A stretch of DNA of 64,000 nt from Dillenia suffruticosa (GCA_033439265.1 JAVTVX010000013.1:22907000-22970999); one strand, 5' to 3'. Positions 50,800 through 62,078 are shown, numbered from the stretch's first letter. The notes: generated by a model not told the origin, from the sequence alone. Numbers and translations: made by a program.

Positions 50800-52194
50800 C
50801 TCTTTGTGGACAGTGATCATTTCCATTAACCCCTTTGAAGAGCATAATTCGGCCAACTGCATACCTATCAAAGTTAGAAACCAAAGCAGCTGATTCAGAG
50901 ATTATGTTAAACTGCTAGGTAAATCGCATATAGGCACATACGCATGATTAAATAAGCTAGCCTTTTGTTTTGACATAAGCAGTGCATGGTATACAAATTC
51001 TCAGAATGCATTCTGTTGACCGAGTGACCCAAGTCGCACGAAACAGACAGATTAACACTCGAGGAACTACTGAGCCCCTAATATCTTAATTTCTTCCCAC
51101 ACAGCAAAGAGAACAAGTACACTTGTACGCTCCAAGTAAAACTTAAGTTACCAGACAAACAAACAGACCTTTTTCAATGGCAACAGCAGTGAAGAAGGGA
51201 CTGATACACCACATGTCAGATATCATGCACATACCAAAGAGAACAAATAGAACAGACTTATGGCTGTCATAGAATTGCTGGGCATGAATAATACGGTTCT
51301 TTATTCAAAGGCTACAATAGATAAGAAACTTTGGGAGGATGTTTTGTTTCAATTATCTTCATAGAGGGTTCTATTTTACCATGTGCCACACTTATATACC
51401 TTAAGATAGAAGCTAGACAGATTAAAAAAGCATTTCAAGTCTCTCACTAAGAGATGATTTAACCTTCATAATGGTTATTGTCATTTAAGCTATGTGCTAT
51501 TAAGCTACTATACTAATTTAGTCATATGCTTCTTTTCTTCTGCTACAACATTCTGCTTTTTGGTCAAAGGCAACTTGTGATTTACTCTTCAATCATGTGC
51601 ATATTGATTGTATGATGATCTCCATGATCTGATATTGGTGGTCATGAAAGGAGCAGCTTTAGCATATAGAACAAAACTAGTCAAAGGCTTACCCAACTAT
51701 TAGAAGAATCAAAGAGATGGACCACAGGACATACTGATAAGACTTGAATTTAGATCAAACTGGTGCAGAAGCATCACCGGACTGTGTGTATCTCTGGGCA
51801 ACCCACTTAAACTGGGGACAAATAACAAACACAAAGCCAAGTAGAAATTCAGACACTAGTCCTCAAATATGAGCAAAGATGTCCACATTAGGAAAAATAC
51901 CAATAGCTAAGTTGGTTACAATGATGATGAGGAAGGTCGCGAGAAATCCCACCAAAACATAGATGCATAGATGCATCATACATGTAGATCATCATTGGAC
52001 CTAGAATATTACCGACCAGACAGTAAATAACTCATCTTCATAAATATCTGTCGATATTTATTAAATGCTGTTATCATAGCTCATTAGCATATATCGTCCA
52101 ATTTGTAATGAGTTCAGAGAGCATGGCCCCAAGTAATCCAAAAACAGCACCAGAAGAACCAACAGAAGTCGCAGTCTGATTGAATAGGCCAGCA
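50800..52194 (-). pseudogene. Rhomboid-like serine protease, 3' half, broken
   Basis: Minus strand, from 52194: [37 protein letters not shown] is the catalytic-Ser helix (family GASG, here GSSG). From ~51940: TNLAIGIFPNVDIFAHI then TGA where the family continues GGF, so the catalytic-His helix is interrupted just after its His. FLLGFVFVICPQFKWV follows, a second stop, then SYQYVLWSISLILLIVG with a donor-like GTAAG near 51685. Near 50870-50810: YAVGRIMLFKGVNGNDHC, the last-exon motif of plant RBL1/RBL2-type rhomboids. These intramembrane proteases have six to seven membrane spans, and the 5' half is absent. The fragment begins within the intron donor region of an RNR1 copy. Motifs are seen directly; the family name is from recall. 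Confidence 0.8.
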
Positions 52195-53062
52195 GTATCT
52201 AAATTATACCTATCTATTCTGCTCCCAGGCTGAACAAGGCTGGATGGATCTGCAACATGTATCCAAACTTTAATCCGTCCATCCTGCATCCTTGTTGCAC
52301 TTAAGCATCATCAAGCTGCAACCTTTCCACCAATTAGCATGCGAGCAGGCTTGAGGCATTTACAAGAGATGAAATCACAGCAGATTATAACATTGAAAAA
52401 GGATCCCAAAATGTGTGAACCTCCAAGAAGCACCATATCTCATCAGCCTCATCTACATTGATGGCATACACCTTCAAATGAGTAAGGTCCTTTCTGCCTG
52501 TCTAAACAGAGCAAACAATTAGTAAAGTCTACACTGATGCCACAATGAAAAAAATTTTAAGCAAAAAATTCCCAATCATGTGAAGGTGATGAAGAGAAAT
52601 GTTAATACATTCTAAGTTCTTCACCAACCATTTTTTCTGGAGCCATATGGACAACCACATGGGCAACAGCAGCAGCCACAATAATAATGACATATAAGTG
52701 AAAATCCTGACATTTAAACGTACAATAATAAAGCCAACACAAAACTTGTGCAAAATGTATTGACACTAACAAACCTGTTATCTAACAACAAGGACATATA
52801 TATTTATTGTTTTGGTACAATCTAACAACAAGGATATTGGGGAAATGCATGTGTATGCATATATTTATGCAGATGAAGCACTAATATTTGAAGAACCAAA
52901 GACGAGAGGTCAAGTCAAGAGGTCCAACAGTGATAGATGCAAATAATCTTTTAAACTCCTCTAGCAAAACACCTCTAGGATATGTTGGATGTGCATCCAT
53001 GTCAAAATAAATAGCAACAATTATGACCCTCACAAAACAAGGCTAAGATGATCTTGGCATGA
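52195..53062 (-). pseudogene. RNR1: Second partial RNR1-like copy (catalytic exons)
   Basis: Duplicate of 49.44-50.03 kb. 52497-52420 encodes DLTHLKVYAINVDEADE (acidic Asp changed to Asn). The next exon holds CTTGATGATG then CTTAAGTGCAACAAGGATG: LDD followed by a 1-base deletion before [25 protein letters not shown] follows, then SRIDR and a GT donor. The intron carries on for ~14 bases and joins rhomboid sequence at ~52195. The upstream part (52650-53062) matches the left-edge copy at 2389-2720 in inverted orientation. The distinct lesions show it was broken independently of the 49.5 kb copy. Confidence 0.8.
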
Positions 53063-53587
53063 TTAAAAGAAAGCTCAGATAGTCATAAAATGAATCTCTT
53101 TAAGAGTAATTAGCAAAATAAATTGGCTTACTTAGCAATTACAATTGTCAATTATCCAAGAATCAAGTGCTTATATATATATAATTAGTTTTCACATGTA
53201 AAACTCAGTTGGTATGCTACACACTTGTACCTTTTGGTCATTCCATCAAAATCCACCCCTATAATCGACATAAAAATGCCATCAAAAAAATCAATATAAA
53301 ATCATAAAAAATAAAGTAGAGACAAATTTATATGATTTGCCCAATATGCTTAAATCCTCGGGCACACAGAAAACATGATTTCACTATATCAAACAATAGA
53401 TATAAAACATGTAGAGATAACAACAAAAATATTACCTAATACCAAAAAGAGGATTCATGAAAAACCTACAAAAACCTTACCAGGGAAACCCAAAACATAA
53501 TCTCCAAAACTCAGTAGAGAATCTGAATTATTATGTTGACGCCAGTTATGCAGTTTTCAGACATTATTATAAAAGATAACACATGAT

Positions 53588-53880
53588 AAAACCAACCCAG
53601 TGCATTTCTTCCCAAAAAAAAAAAAAAAAAAAAAAACTGAAAGAAAGGTGTTTTTAGGGACTGACGCTAAGACCCATATACCGGCAACAAGATGAACAGC
53701 CCCACAAAACAATCCACAAAAAATTCCCACCACTTGCCTCATCCAGTGTGACGTGTTTCCCAATTGATCCTTCAAAGTTGTCCAAAAAATTAAATTCAAT
53801 TGAATGAAATCCATCAAAATTTATGAAACCGAGAGAGAGAGAGAGAGAGAGGAATTAATTACCTTGTCCCAATCAATAGC
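53588..53880 (-). pseudogene. RAB5IF fragment (end of exon 1, intron 1, exon 2)
   Basis: It matches 59003-59277 of the intact RAB5IF gene. On the minus strand it has TGGGACAAG with its GT donor, intron 1 including a (CT)n tract, exon 2 encoding DQLGNTSHWMRQVVGIFCGL ... AVHLVAGIWVLA with donor GTCAGT, then the start of intron 2 with its A-rich tract. Exons 3-4 and the N-terminus are missing. Its upstream end is joined to RNR1-like intron and exon sequence. Confidence 0.85.
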
Positions 53881-54410
53881 ACCCTACAGAAGATGATATG
53901 CTTGAACTTAAGTCTTAAACTGCGTTACAAAAATTAAAAGATAATCCTGTTAAATGCTTTTAAAAGAAAAATAATGCAGATTGTTTTGCAGCATTCATAT
54001 AAGAAAAACATTAGGAGATCGCAGTTTAAAAGAGACCATCAATTTCACTACAATCCAAAATAATTAATTAACCATATAAAAAATCATCAGCATTGTGTTT
54101 TTCACAACAACCAGCCAAATTATCTTGAGCTTTTTTAATAAACTCAGATTTCTGTATGATCAAAATTTTCTACACCAGGAACAATGCATCTGATTTGCTG
54201 TGGCTTGATGGAGGATGTGATGCCATTCTGCTTCCGAAAAGCGACAAGAGAAGAGGAAAAATGTAACCAGAAAAAGAAGAGTCAGCAAAATCCAACTGAC
54301 CAGAATTTGAGAAAAAACACAAAATATGAATTGCAACACCTAGTAACCTATTTAAAATGCCACATTATTAGTTTCAACCAGAATCTACGAAACTGTGACA
54401 CATTTAGCAG
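53869..54410 (-). pseudogene. RNR1: Third RNR1-like piece (5' exon block plus a distant intron)
   Basis: 54227-54117 (minus) encodes NGITSSIKPQQIRCIVPGVE, NFDHTEI, then a 2-base deletion giving TGA where the family continues SEF. The upstream intron (54230-54410) matches the left copy at 612-770. Bases 54035-53872 match the intron before the GAIDTADLETR exon (46480-46318), so everything between those two introns was lost. The first 12 exon bases (GGTGCTATTGAT) then join RAB5IF sequence. Confidence 0.85.
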
Positions 54411-56326
54411 GTTCACACAGGCCTAAAGCATTGGCATTGGTATATATTATTCTGACAAATAAATAAATAATCCAAATTATCCCCAAAATCATGTCAAAAC
54501 CCTAAAATCAAACTGGGTGAAGACTAATTCTCCAAGACATTACAAAAATTCAAGAAACCAAATCTTTAATCGACCTTTTTGACATTCAAACAATAACCAA
54601 CAAATAACTCATATTCAATTAGAAAAACAAAATTAAAAAGAAAAGAAAACGAACGAAGAAAACAAACTTGGTAGTTGTATTGATTCATTTTCGTTTTCGC
54701 AGAAAGTCGAGCTCTTCCAAGACGCTGTCGAGGATGCTGTGAATCTACGAAGGTTTTAGAGAGAGAGAGACAGAGGGTGGTTTGAAGATAAAAACCCAAA
54801 TCTTGAAAGTGTTTGAAGGTTTCAGATAGAGAGTGGGGGGAGGTTTGAAGATAAAAATCCAAATCTTGGAAGTGTTTGGGTAATGGAACCATGGGAGGGC
54901 TATGACCTATGAGAGACGTTCCGTTTTTTAAGGAGTGACCGCGTGGATAAATTACCTCATTTGCCCCTCCGTGTAACGGTCATATCGTTGCACACATTCT
55001 TATGTTTCTATCTGATATTCCATTTAAATTTTGACTATTATTTGTTATATATTCATTCATTCAATTATATATCTAAAACAAGTAGATACAAAACTAGTAT
55101 CAGTAATAGCTTGACATGGGCTACCATCTAAGTCAATAATCAAGTAAATTATGATTATCCTTTGTTATTTTAAGAGAAATACTATTATACTAAAGAAATT
55201 TTCATTAATTAATATCTCTATTTTTTTATAAAAATTTTAATAACAGATCAAGTGAAATCTTTATTTTATACTATCAAAACCAATGAATTTAAAACTTCAA
55301 AAAAACAAAAAATGAGCCCTTTTTTTTTATAAAAAAAAAAAAAAAAAAAAAAAAAAGGAGGAGCCATTTCTGCCAAATTTTGACATCCACTATTCATCTA
55401 ATTGCACTATTTGAGAAATGGCAAATAGATTAAAATTCCCGTAGTATCCTTTTTTTTTTTCTCCCCCAACCACAATTTAGATCCTAGAAAAGTTAAAATT
55501 TCTCGCAAAAGAAAATTTTATATTTTATGTTATTCATTACAAATATTTTCTTGAATACTAATAATACGATAGAATTAAGAGTAAAACTTGTAGAAATGTC
55601 ATTTATAGGTCATGATGTGCATCATTAGATAGGGCTTCATGTGTAAAACTTGTAAACATTATCTTCATTTTTATAATATTTTTCACTTACTCCGATTCCT
55701 TCTGGTGTATGAAATCAAAGGGTTGGGTGGTAAAAAGCATTATGCTGTTAAACATGGTAGAGAAATTGAGACCCCTATCCCAGCACGTCACACCGGTTCA
55801 TACATCAATGCGCCTCATCATCAATGCTCGTTGCCTTGGAACTCGGTTTCATTTAGTAAAATAAGACTCTGTTTGTTTAGTAAGCAAAAGTGAATTCGTT
55901 TAAATCGAGGTTGAACTCGAGGTATGAAATTTATACCTGCAGGGAACACCACAGGAGCAATTGTAATATCAGGTCCAAATACATGAAATCAGAGCAGCAA
56001 TGGAAAAATACAAGCAAAATCACCAATTTTCCTCTGGGCAACCAGTAATATTGTTTTTGGGGGGGGGGGGGGAAATTATCATCCCCGCATTACAACAACA
56101 AACAACTGTTTAAAATTACAAAAACAGTCCTGATAAGTTACAACTTATGCATCTCCGGAAGATGGGAATAGGTAACGATGGCATCAGGCATGCTTATTCT
56201 ATGATGACAAGGTGTAATATGTTGGGCACACTTGACTGAAACCCATGAGCAAACAGGAATCATTTGGGATATAGAAAGGCAAGAGCAGCAGGGGAGTCCG
56301 TTGCAGTTTTAGCAACATCTAGTCAA
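54411..56326. other. Spacer with a leader-like block at 54.6-54.9 kb
   Basis: A ~45 bp motif (TTTGAAGATAAAAA(C/T)CCAAA) is tandemly repeated at 54781-54826 and 54843-54885 next to a (GA)n tract. On the minus strand it precedes AAAATGAATCAATACAACTA, possibly an exon 1 of unknown identity fused to the RNR1 piece. 55-56.3 kb is AT-rich with poly(A) at 55328-55356, poly(G) at 56060-56071 and no recognised gene. The last ~300 bases are RAB5IF 3' flank. Confidence 0.4.
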
Positions 56327-59300
56327 TCAGAAATGTGCTAAGCTGTATGCTAGGATCCAACAAAGCTGCAATAAGATATCTCAGCTATTATAAGATGCAC
56401 CTTGGACAAGTAAATATAAGTGTTAACGTTGAGCACCAGCGGTGAAGATTAAACAACGTAAGCATTACCAGAAAAAGAGTTAAAGAAGCAAAAAGCCCTT
56501 CTTGAAGGAGTGCACCGTGACCGCCAAAATCCTCTTCATCTACCTTGAGTATCAGGGAGTAGTACCCATATATTATTCCGGATGATAATGCTAGGAACCT
56601 GGAAGCCAGAATTTAAGAAGCACATCAGACCTTTTTTCTCGGACCATATCCTAAAAGCATTATAAAGCATTTTTACCAGCCACACTAAAATTTGGATCAA
56701 CTCATTCACCTTTTAGACACAACTGGTGAGATGATAATTGTGCCTGGCAATTTCTTTAACATTACTATTGAAAAAGGCTTATAAGAACCACAGGACCGAT
56801 CACATTATTCTGGAGTGGGGTGTCTAACCCCAGGCTAAAGTTTTACACCCATGATGAACCACTGGAAACCAACTTGCTCTTCCACTTTGAGGTGTGTTCA
56901 AGCAAACAGAATTATCAATGGATATAAGCATAAAAGAAACATATCATTGGTCAGTTAAATTATACATTGAGATGACTCTCTGTCCACTGCCTCTAGATTT
57001 TGGGGTTACACCAAATAATATCCACGGCAGATTAAAATCCATATATAAAAGTGTTCTTTATCATTGACTCAACTGGCACTCAGGGCTTTACGTTTTAGAA
57101 AATTCTTCATCACATTGCATGATAGCGAATAATCTATGTATTGCCATCACCATCGGTAGTTCTGTGGATGGTTAGTTGAGTATACAAAGATTTATTTGAC
57201 AAAATTTGAAAGGCCTAATAACACATGATACCCAACATATGCACAGCAGGAAAAGCATAATGGGGCCATAATACAAGAAGTGGGAGAACTTGTGAGCAGA
57301 AAAGGTAATAATTTTTAGGCTCCTGTTGCTTAATGGAAAATGTGGTTCTTGAAAATATCCGAATCATCTTTTCCATGTTCATGTGCTGAAAGGATGAATT
57401 GGTTTAAGAGAATATGTTCCACAACCTGGAAAAAAATATAATGTTCTTTTACATGCATTTTCTTTTTTGTTTCTAAGGGGTGAGGGGAAGGGTTTGGAAC
57501 AAACTGCATAGGATAATAGAGTATAATTGAAGAACATTGCAAGAAACAAATATTGGTAGTTTAAGTTTATTTTTCTCTTTTCGGTGGTTCTCTCTCTCTG
57601 TCTATCCATTCTTCCTACTCTTTTTTCCTACCTCATTCCTTACCCAATTATATGTGCGCCCCATTTGCAAGTGTTTTCCTGGGAAGGTAAGAGCTAAGAA
57701 TTTGTTTTTGTCATGTAAAGTCCAATCACCAGCAGGAGAGAAGGAATTCAGGACTGGTAGGGTGGATGGACCAGTGATGGCATAGTCTTGACCAACAAAC
57801 AGCCTACAGCTCCTAGTCCTATTACTACGACACCAACAAATATAGAGTGATAGAGGTAGAAAAAGAAACTGATTCATCATCTATGACATTGACCTATCCT
57901 ATGGTTCTGAATTAACAGATTTAAAAATGCCAATGACTCTTGGATCTAGGGGTACCAAATGCTCTTCTCTCCTGAGGTCTCGAGTGCGAGCCCCTATCCT
58001 CCCTCCCAAGATGATGCCCTCCTTTGTAGCTGGGGGAAAAAGAAAATCTATCTAAAATAAGTGAACTTTTCTTGCTGTATAACTCTATCAGTCAAAAAGA
58101 CTCAGGCATCTATGGTGAAAAGTACACAAATGTACCACCGTAGGGATAAAAAGCAAACCACAAAATCCTGCACCATTTGAGAAGGCTGACTTTTGTACAG
58201 GTATAGTAACTGAAAAATATATATCCTAATCATCCCTAATATTCTTTGAATTGTAATCTCCTCCCAATACATTGCATTTGCTCCTACAAATGCATGTCAC
58301 CATAGTAAAAGGGTCAGTGGTGTATTCCAAGGTTAGTATCCAAAAAGGGGCAAAACTGCCACATACTTATAGCCACGGGTGCTTTGGGACTCACAAATAA
58401 ATACAAACACAACGGTGCAGAGCGCAGCATGCTTTGCAGTTGGATAAAGCAAGCATAAAACGTACTGTCTGGTGCTCATAGTTCCACTTCTCCATCCTTG
58501 CCATCCCAAATGACAATGTGGCGTGACACTTACGATCCCTCACCCGCCCTCCAACGAAAAAGAAACAACAGACACAGAATAATAATATAAACCAAATGCA
58601 TCTAGTAGCCAACAAACATTGGGTCTTTAAAACTGTATAGATGTGTAGTCTCCTTCTTAGCATCGTTCAGTCATTTAGGAACTTGCACTACATTGCTCTT
58701 ACCTATAAATTATGTACGAGGAGAAAGAACATATTGCATTGTCAATTTCATAAGCAAACACGAATAACTTGATCAAAAACATCCAACAATTAGAGCAAAA
58801 GTTTGTGCAAGCATGGCATCTAGTTGAACCAGAACATGCTTGCTACATAAGCTTACCAAACAAAAATTAACTGAAGTATGTCTTTTAAGGTTAACAGCCG
58901 CTTTAGTTATCAAGATTATTAAATAACAATCGAGGGGATAAAAATCAAGCCGCACCAAAAATGAAGGAAGATCTATGAAGAATTAAGGCTTGACTATACG
59001 AATTAAGACCAACCCGGTGTATTTCAACCAAAAAAAAAAAAAGTGAAAGAAAGAAATGTGTTTTTAGGGACTTACGCTAAGACCCATATACCGCCAACGA
59101 GAGGAACAGCGCCACAAAACAATCCACAAAAAAGTCCCACCACTTGCCTAATCCAGTGCAATACGTCTCCCAATTGATCCTTCAAAGTTCCCAAAAAATT
59201 AAATTCAATTGAATGAAATCCATCAAAATTTACGGAAGAGAGAGAGAGAGAGAGAGGAATTAATTACCTTGTCCCAATCAGCTTCGGGATCGAACAATTT

Positions 59301-59384
59301 GGAGTAAGTAAAAGGAGAGGCGTTGTCGTTGTTTTGCAGTTGCTTGAGACTCGATTTGTAGTTTCCAGATTTCGATTCTTTCAT
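56327..59384 (-). CDS. RAB5IF/OPTI-like membrane protein (Rab5-interacting family)
   Basis: Exons 59384-59268, 59179-59076, 56598-56469 and 56365-56327 join in frame (GT..AG) to 129 residues, the plant family length. The N-terminus (MKESKSGNYKSSLKQLQNND, then FTYSKLFDPEADWDK) is cytosolic. DQLGDVLHWIRQVVGLFCGL leads into a first hydrophobic hairpin (~50-80, VPLVGGIWVLAFLALSSGII). YGYYSLILKVDEEDFGGHG is the signature loop, and LFASLTLFLLCWILAYSLAHF is the C-terminal span. Animal homologues (C20orf24/RAB5IF) act in the ER multipass translocon with TMCO1 and in respirasome assembly; the plant role is inferred. Intron 1 is only 88 bases with a CT tract; intron 2 is 2.5 kb. A broken copy of its 5' end lies 3 kb downstream. 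Confidence 0.92.
57926..58045 (+). mobile_element. Possible tRNA-derived SINE remnant
   Basis: Within RAB5IF intron 2. CTCCTGAGGTCTCGAGTGCG followed by AGCCCCTATCCTCCC resembles a degenerate pol III B box region (GGTTCGAnTCC, as in SINEs reading AGGTCTCGGGTTCGAGCCC). An A-box-like TCTTGGATCTAGGGGTACC lies ~45 bases upstream and an A-rich segment follows. No target duplication was found. Tentative. Confidence 0.35.
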
Positions 59385-60960
59385 ACTCGATTTCTGAATA
59401 AACACTGAAAATGATGGAAACAAGTGTTTGTTCGAAAGAAACTGCCCCTTGATTTTGTTCTTAACTTGAACAACAGGGTATACTAAGGCTAGGGTTATTC
59501 ACTGTTGATCGACGACACGCGGAAAACTTAGAACTGGAAAACTGAAAAAAGGCTAATTTTTTTAAGGATTTTGGAGATGTTAATGCAGATTGGAGGAATA
59601 ATTAAAAACTAATACTATTTAACTGTCATTAATAATAATAATAATAAAAAAGCTTTAGGATTAATCAAGTGAGGGCTCTACTCGGGTCTCGTGAAGGTCA
59701 AAATGATGGGGTGTCGTAGCCGTCGGATGGGAACGTCCCACTTTGGCTGGTGATGAGAACAAACACGAGAACACAGACCCAGAGAGAGATAGAGAGAGGT
59801 GCTGCGTGGTCGGACGGTCGATGATTACGGAGAGAGAGAGAGAGAGAGTGAGTGAGGTTGGGGTGGGGAAAGAAAGTACAAGTAGAAAGGTTCGAGTCCT
59901 TGATTCCCATTCCCTTGCATGTATGGGAATGGAAGACTTTTCTGTCGCTGACGCTGTCGCTGACGAAGGGTTGAAAGCTCCATCTCCTTCGGGAAGGAAT
60001 TTCCTTTCCCAATCAGAATCAGGGAAACTATGAAAGATGTGCGCCTTCTGCAAAGGTAATTATTGGCTGTCTGGTTTGATTTATTATTGTTTCATTTTTT
60101 AATTACATAAATTGAAAACTATATTATTAATAAATTTAGTTGTTGGATAACTTGATTTGAAGTATTTAATCAATTAGTTCACTTTATTTCATTTAAATAA
60201 TAAATATATTTCATATTTTATATTTAACTCAACTCGATTCATAAAATTAATATTTCAAATAATTCAATAAAATACTCATTTAGTAAGATTTTTTTTTTCG
60301 ATTTTTCTTCTACTTGTAAGAGAAGGAAACGAGTTTTTTTTTTTTTTTTTTTATAATAAGAGTGTTTGATTAATAACAATTAATAATCTTTTTTATTAAA
60401 TTTTATTACCCACAAAAAACGAGTATTTGATTAATAACAATGGGTAAGCTTTTTGTTTCTTTTTTCTTTAGAAATGTGAGAGTTTTTTTATGGTAAAAAA
60501 AGAGGTAATTCATGAAGAAAAAAGAGATAATGGCAAGAAAAGATTAGGAGAGAGTTTTCAAACACAATCAACAAAGTAAAGATATTGATTTTTTTTTTCC
60601 TGCTACTCAAACATTTTATTTACATATGAAGAATTTTTATTTTCGTGGCACTTCTCTACTCTAATATCAAGAAAAAAATAATTAAGTCATTCATTAACTT
60701 GATGTTACATCAAATTTCAGATAAAAATAGGATCAAAAGTCATAAATGAATTTTTACCATGAAAATTTGGATGTTTATTAAGGAATTGTATGGGGTCGGA
60801 GTGTGATGTGGTGACGTGGTGGGTCGGGTCTAGAAATAAACAGGATTAAACGGGGTCCAAGTTAGCTTCGCAAGTCCGAAGTAATAGGAAACGCGTGGAG
60901 GTGGACCCACGTTACAGAAAAATCTTCTTCAATCCTGTTCGATTCATTTTTGGCTTTCAA
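59385..60960. other. RAB5IF promoter side and AT-rich spacer
   Basis: Includes (AAT)n at 59629-59648 and a (GA)n tract at 59829-59847. ORFs near 59661-60053 occur in both strands; none has a recognisable domain and their pattern is shaped by GA repeats. 60.06-60.78 kb is very AT-rich. Confidence 0.45.
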
Positions 60961-61012
60961 ATGGAAGAACCGCCAACACAACCCTCTCCTCTCTCTCTGT
61001 GTTTTCTCTCAT

Positions 61013-61021
61013 CTTATATAA
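61013..61021 (+). promoter_or_regulatory. TATA box of the ORP-like fragment
   Basis: TTATATAAG is followed by CCCCATCC and a CT-rich leader (61051-61071), a typical strong plant promoter layout. ACGTG-core motifs lie upstream (GACGTGG near 60812, CCACGTTA near 60907). Confidence 0.55.
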
Positions 61022-61090
61022 GACCCCATCCAAATTCCACATCTTCAACTCTCTCTCTCTCTCTCTCTCTCGATCTCGACCCCGACCCTG

Positions 61091-61297
61091 TCCAATTTCA
61101 GCAACGCTATGCACGAATCTGTTACTGGGTATGTCCTATCTATGTACTGTGTAGTATGACTTTTATGAGCAAGATTTTCTATACGAGTAATCTCGTCATC
61201 GTCAGGCGGTGGGTTATGAAGGGCTTGAAGTTATAAACCAAATGGAGGAACGGATGATGCTGAGGAAGAAGCCCACAAAGGAAGATGGAAACGAGAG
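61091..61297 (+). pseudogene. Oxysterol-binding-related protein (ORP3-type) N-terminal fragment
   Basis: Exon-like 61091-61128 reads SNFSNAMHESVTG up to a GT donor. 61206-61297, after CGTCAG, reads AVGYEGLEVIN and, one base out of frame, NGGTDDAEEEAHKGRWKRE, ending at GAG|GTGATT. This matches the N-terminal region of plant ORP3-type lipid-transfer proteins (MHRSVNG..GYEGLEVINPEGG..DAEEEAxxGRWKQE). A 1-base deletion and a phase mismatch at the splice break the frame, and the following YWKMMQ / OSBP-domain exons are absent, so only promoter, leader and first exons remain. Family from recall; lesions seen directly. Confidence 0.6.
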
Positions 61298-62030
61298 GTG
61301 ATTCATTTTTCAATTTGATCTTTGGGACCCAAAAATTAATTTGATTTGGAAGCACCCATAAGAGGAAAAAAAAAGGGGGGAAAATGGAAGAAAATAATAT
61401 TCAAGATTTTAGAAGCAGTAAATTAAAACTCGATTGACCGGTTTTTAAGAGCCCGTTATCACAGCTGTAGAAGAGATAAACAAAGAAAAGATTTATTCCA
61501 TCAGGAGTTTCACATCCAGGAGTTTGCAAAGAAAAATTAAACCTGCAAACATTATCTAAAGAAGAAAAGATTACAAAGGAAATGGCTCCCCGTCTCCATA
61601 GTATGTGTTAAAAGGATGAATTTATCACAATGGGCTTATGGAATGAGACGGTTATGATTTATTCCATCAGGAGTTTCACATCCAGGGGAACAACTTAGGT
61701 GTTATCAATCTCAATCTTCCATAAAGTATTCGGAAAGATAATCTTGATGTCAACTACATGAACAATCCTACCTTTGAGGGGAATACCATTTTCAATTAAT
61801 TAATCCAGAACAACCAAGTGAGGGAAGCAAATACATGTCATAACTTTCTCTGGGCTCAGAAAATCATTAAACAAGCGACAATGAAAAACCTTAAAATCGA
61901 GCCCCAAAATCATCAAAGTGAAGCAGAAACAACCGAGACAAGAAAACCCATGCTTGGCCAGTGGTATGACCAGAGTTCAAGTCAATTCCCCCCCCCCCAC
62001 CAACTTCCCGAAAAAAACAACAAAAATTGG

Positions 62031-62078
<48 letters not shown>

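Noticed and set aside
59880-59910. GGTTCGAGTCC as a tRNA T-arm
   Set aside because: No cloverleaf or anticodon arm could be drawn around it.
59661-60053. ORFs of 96-130 codons on both strands
   Set aside because: Overlap each other, repeat-driven, no family motif.
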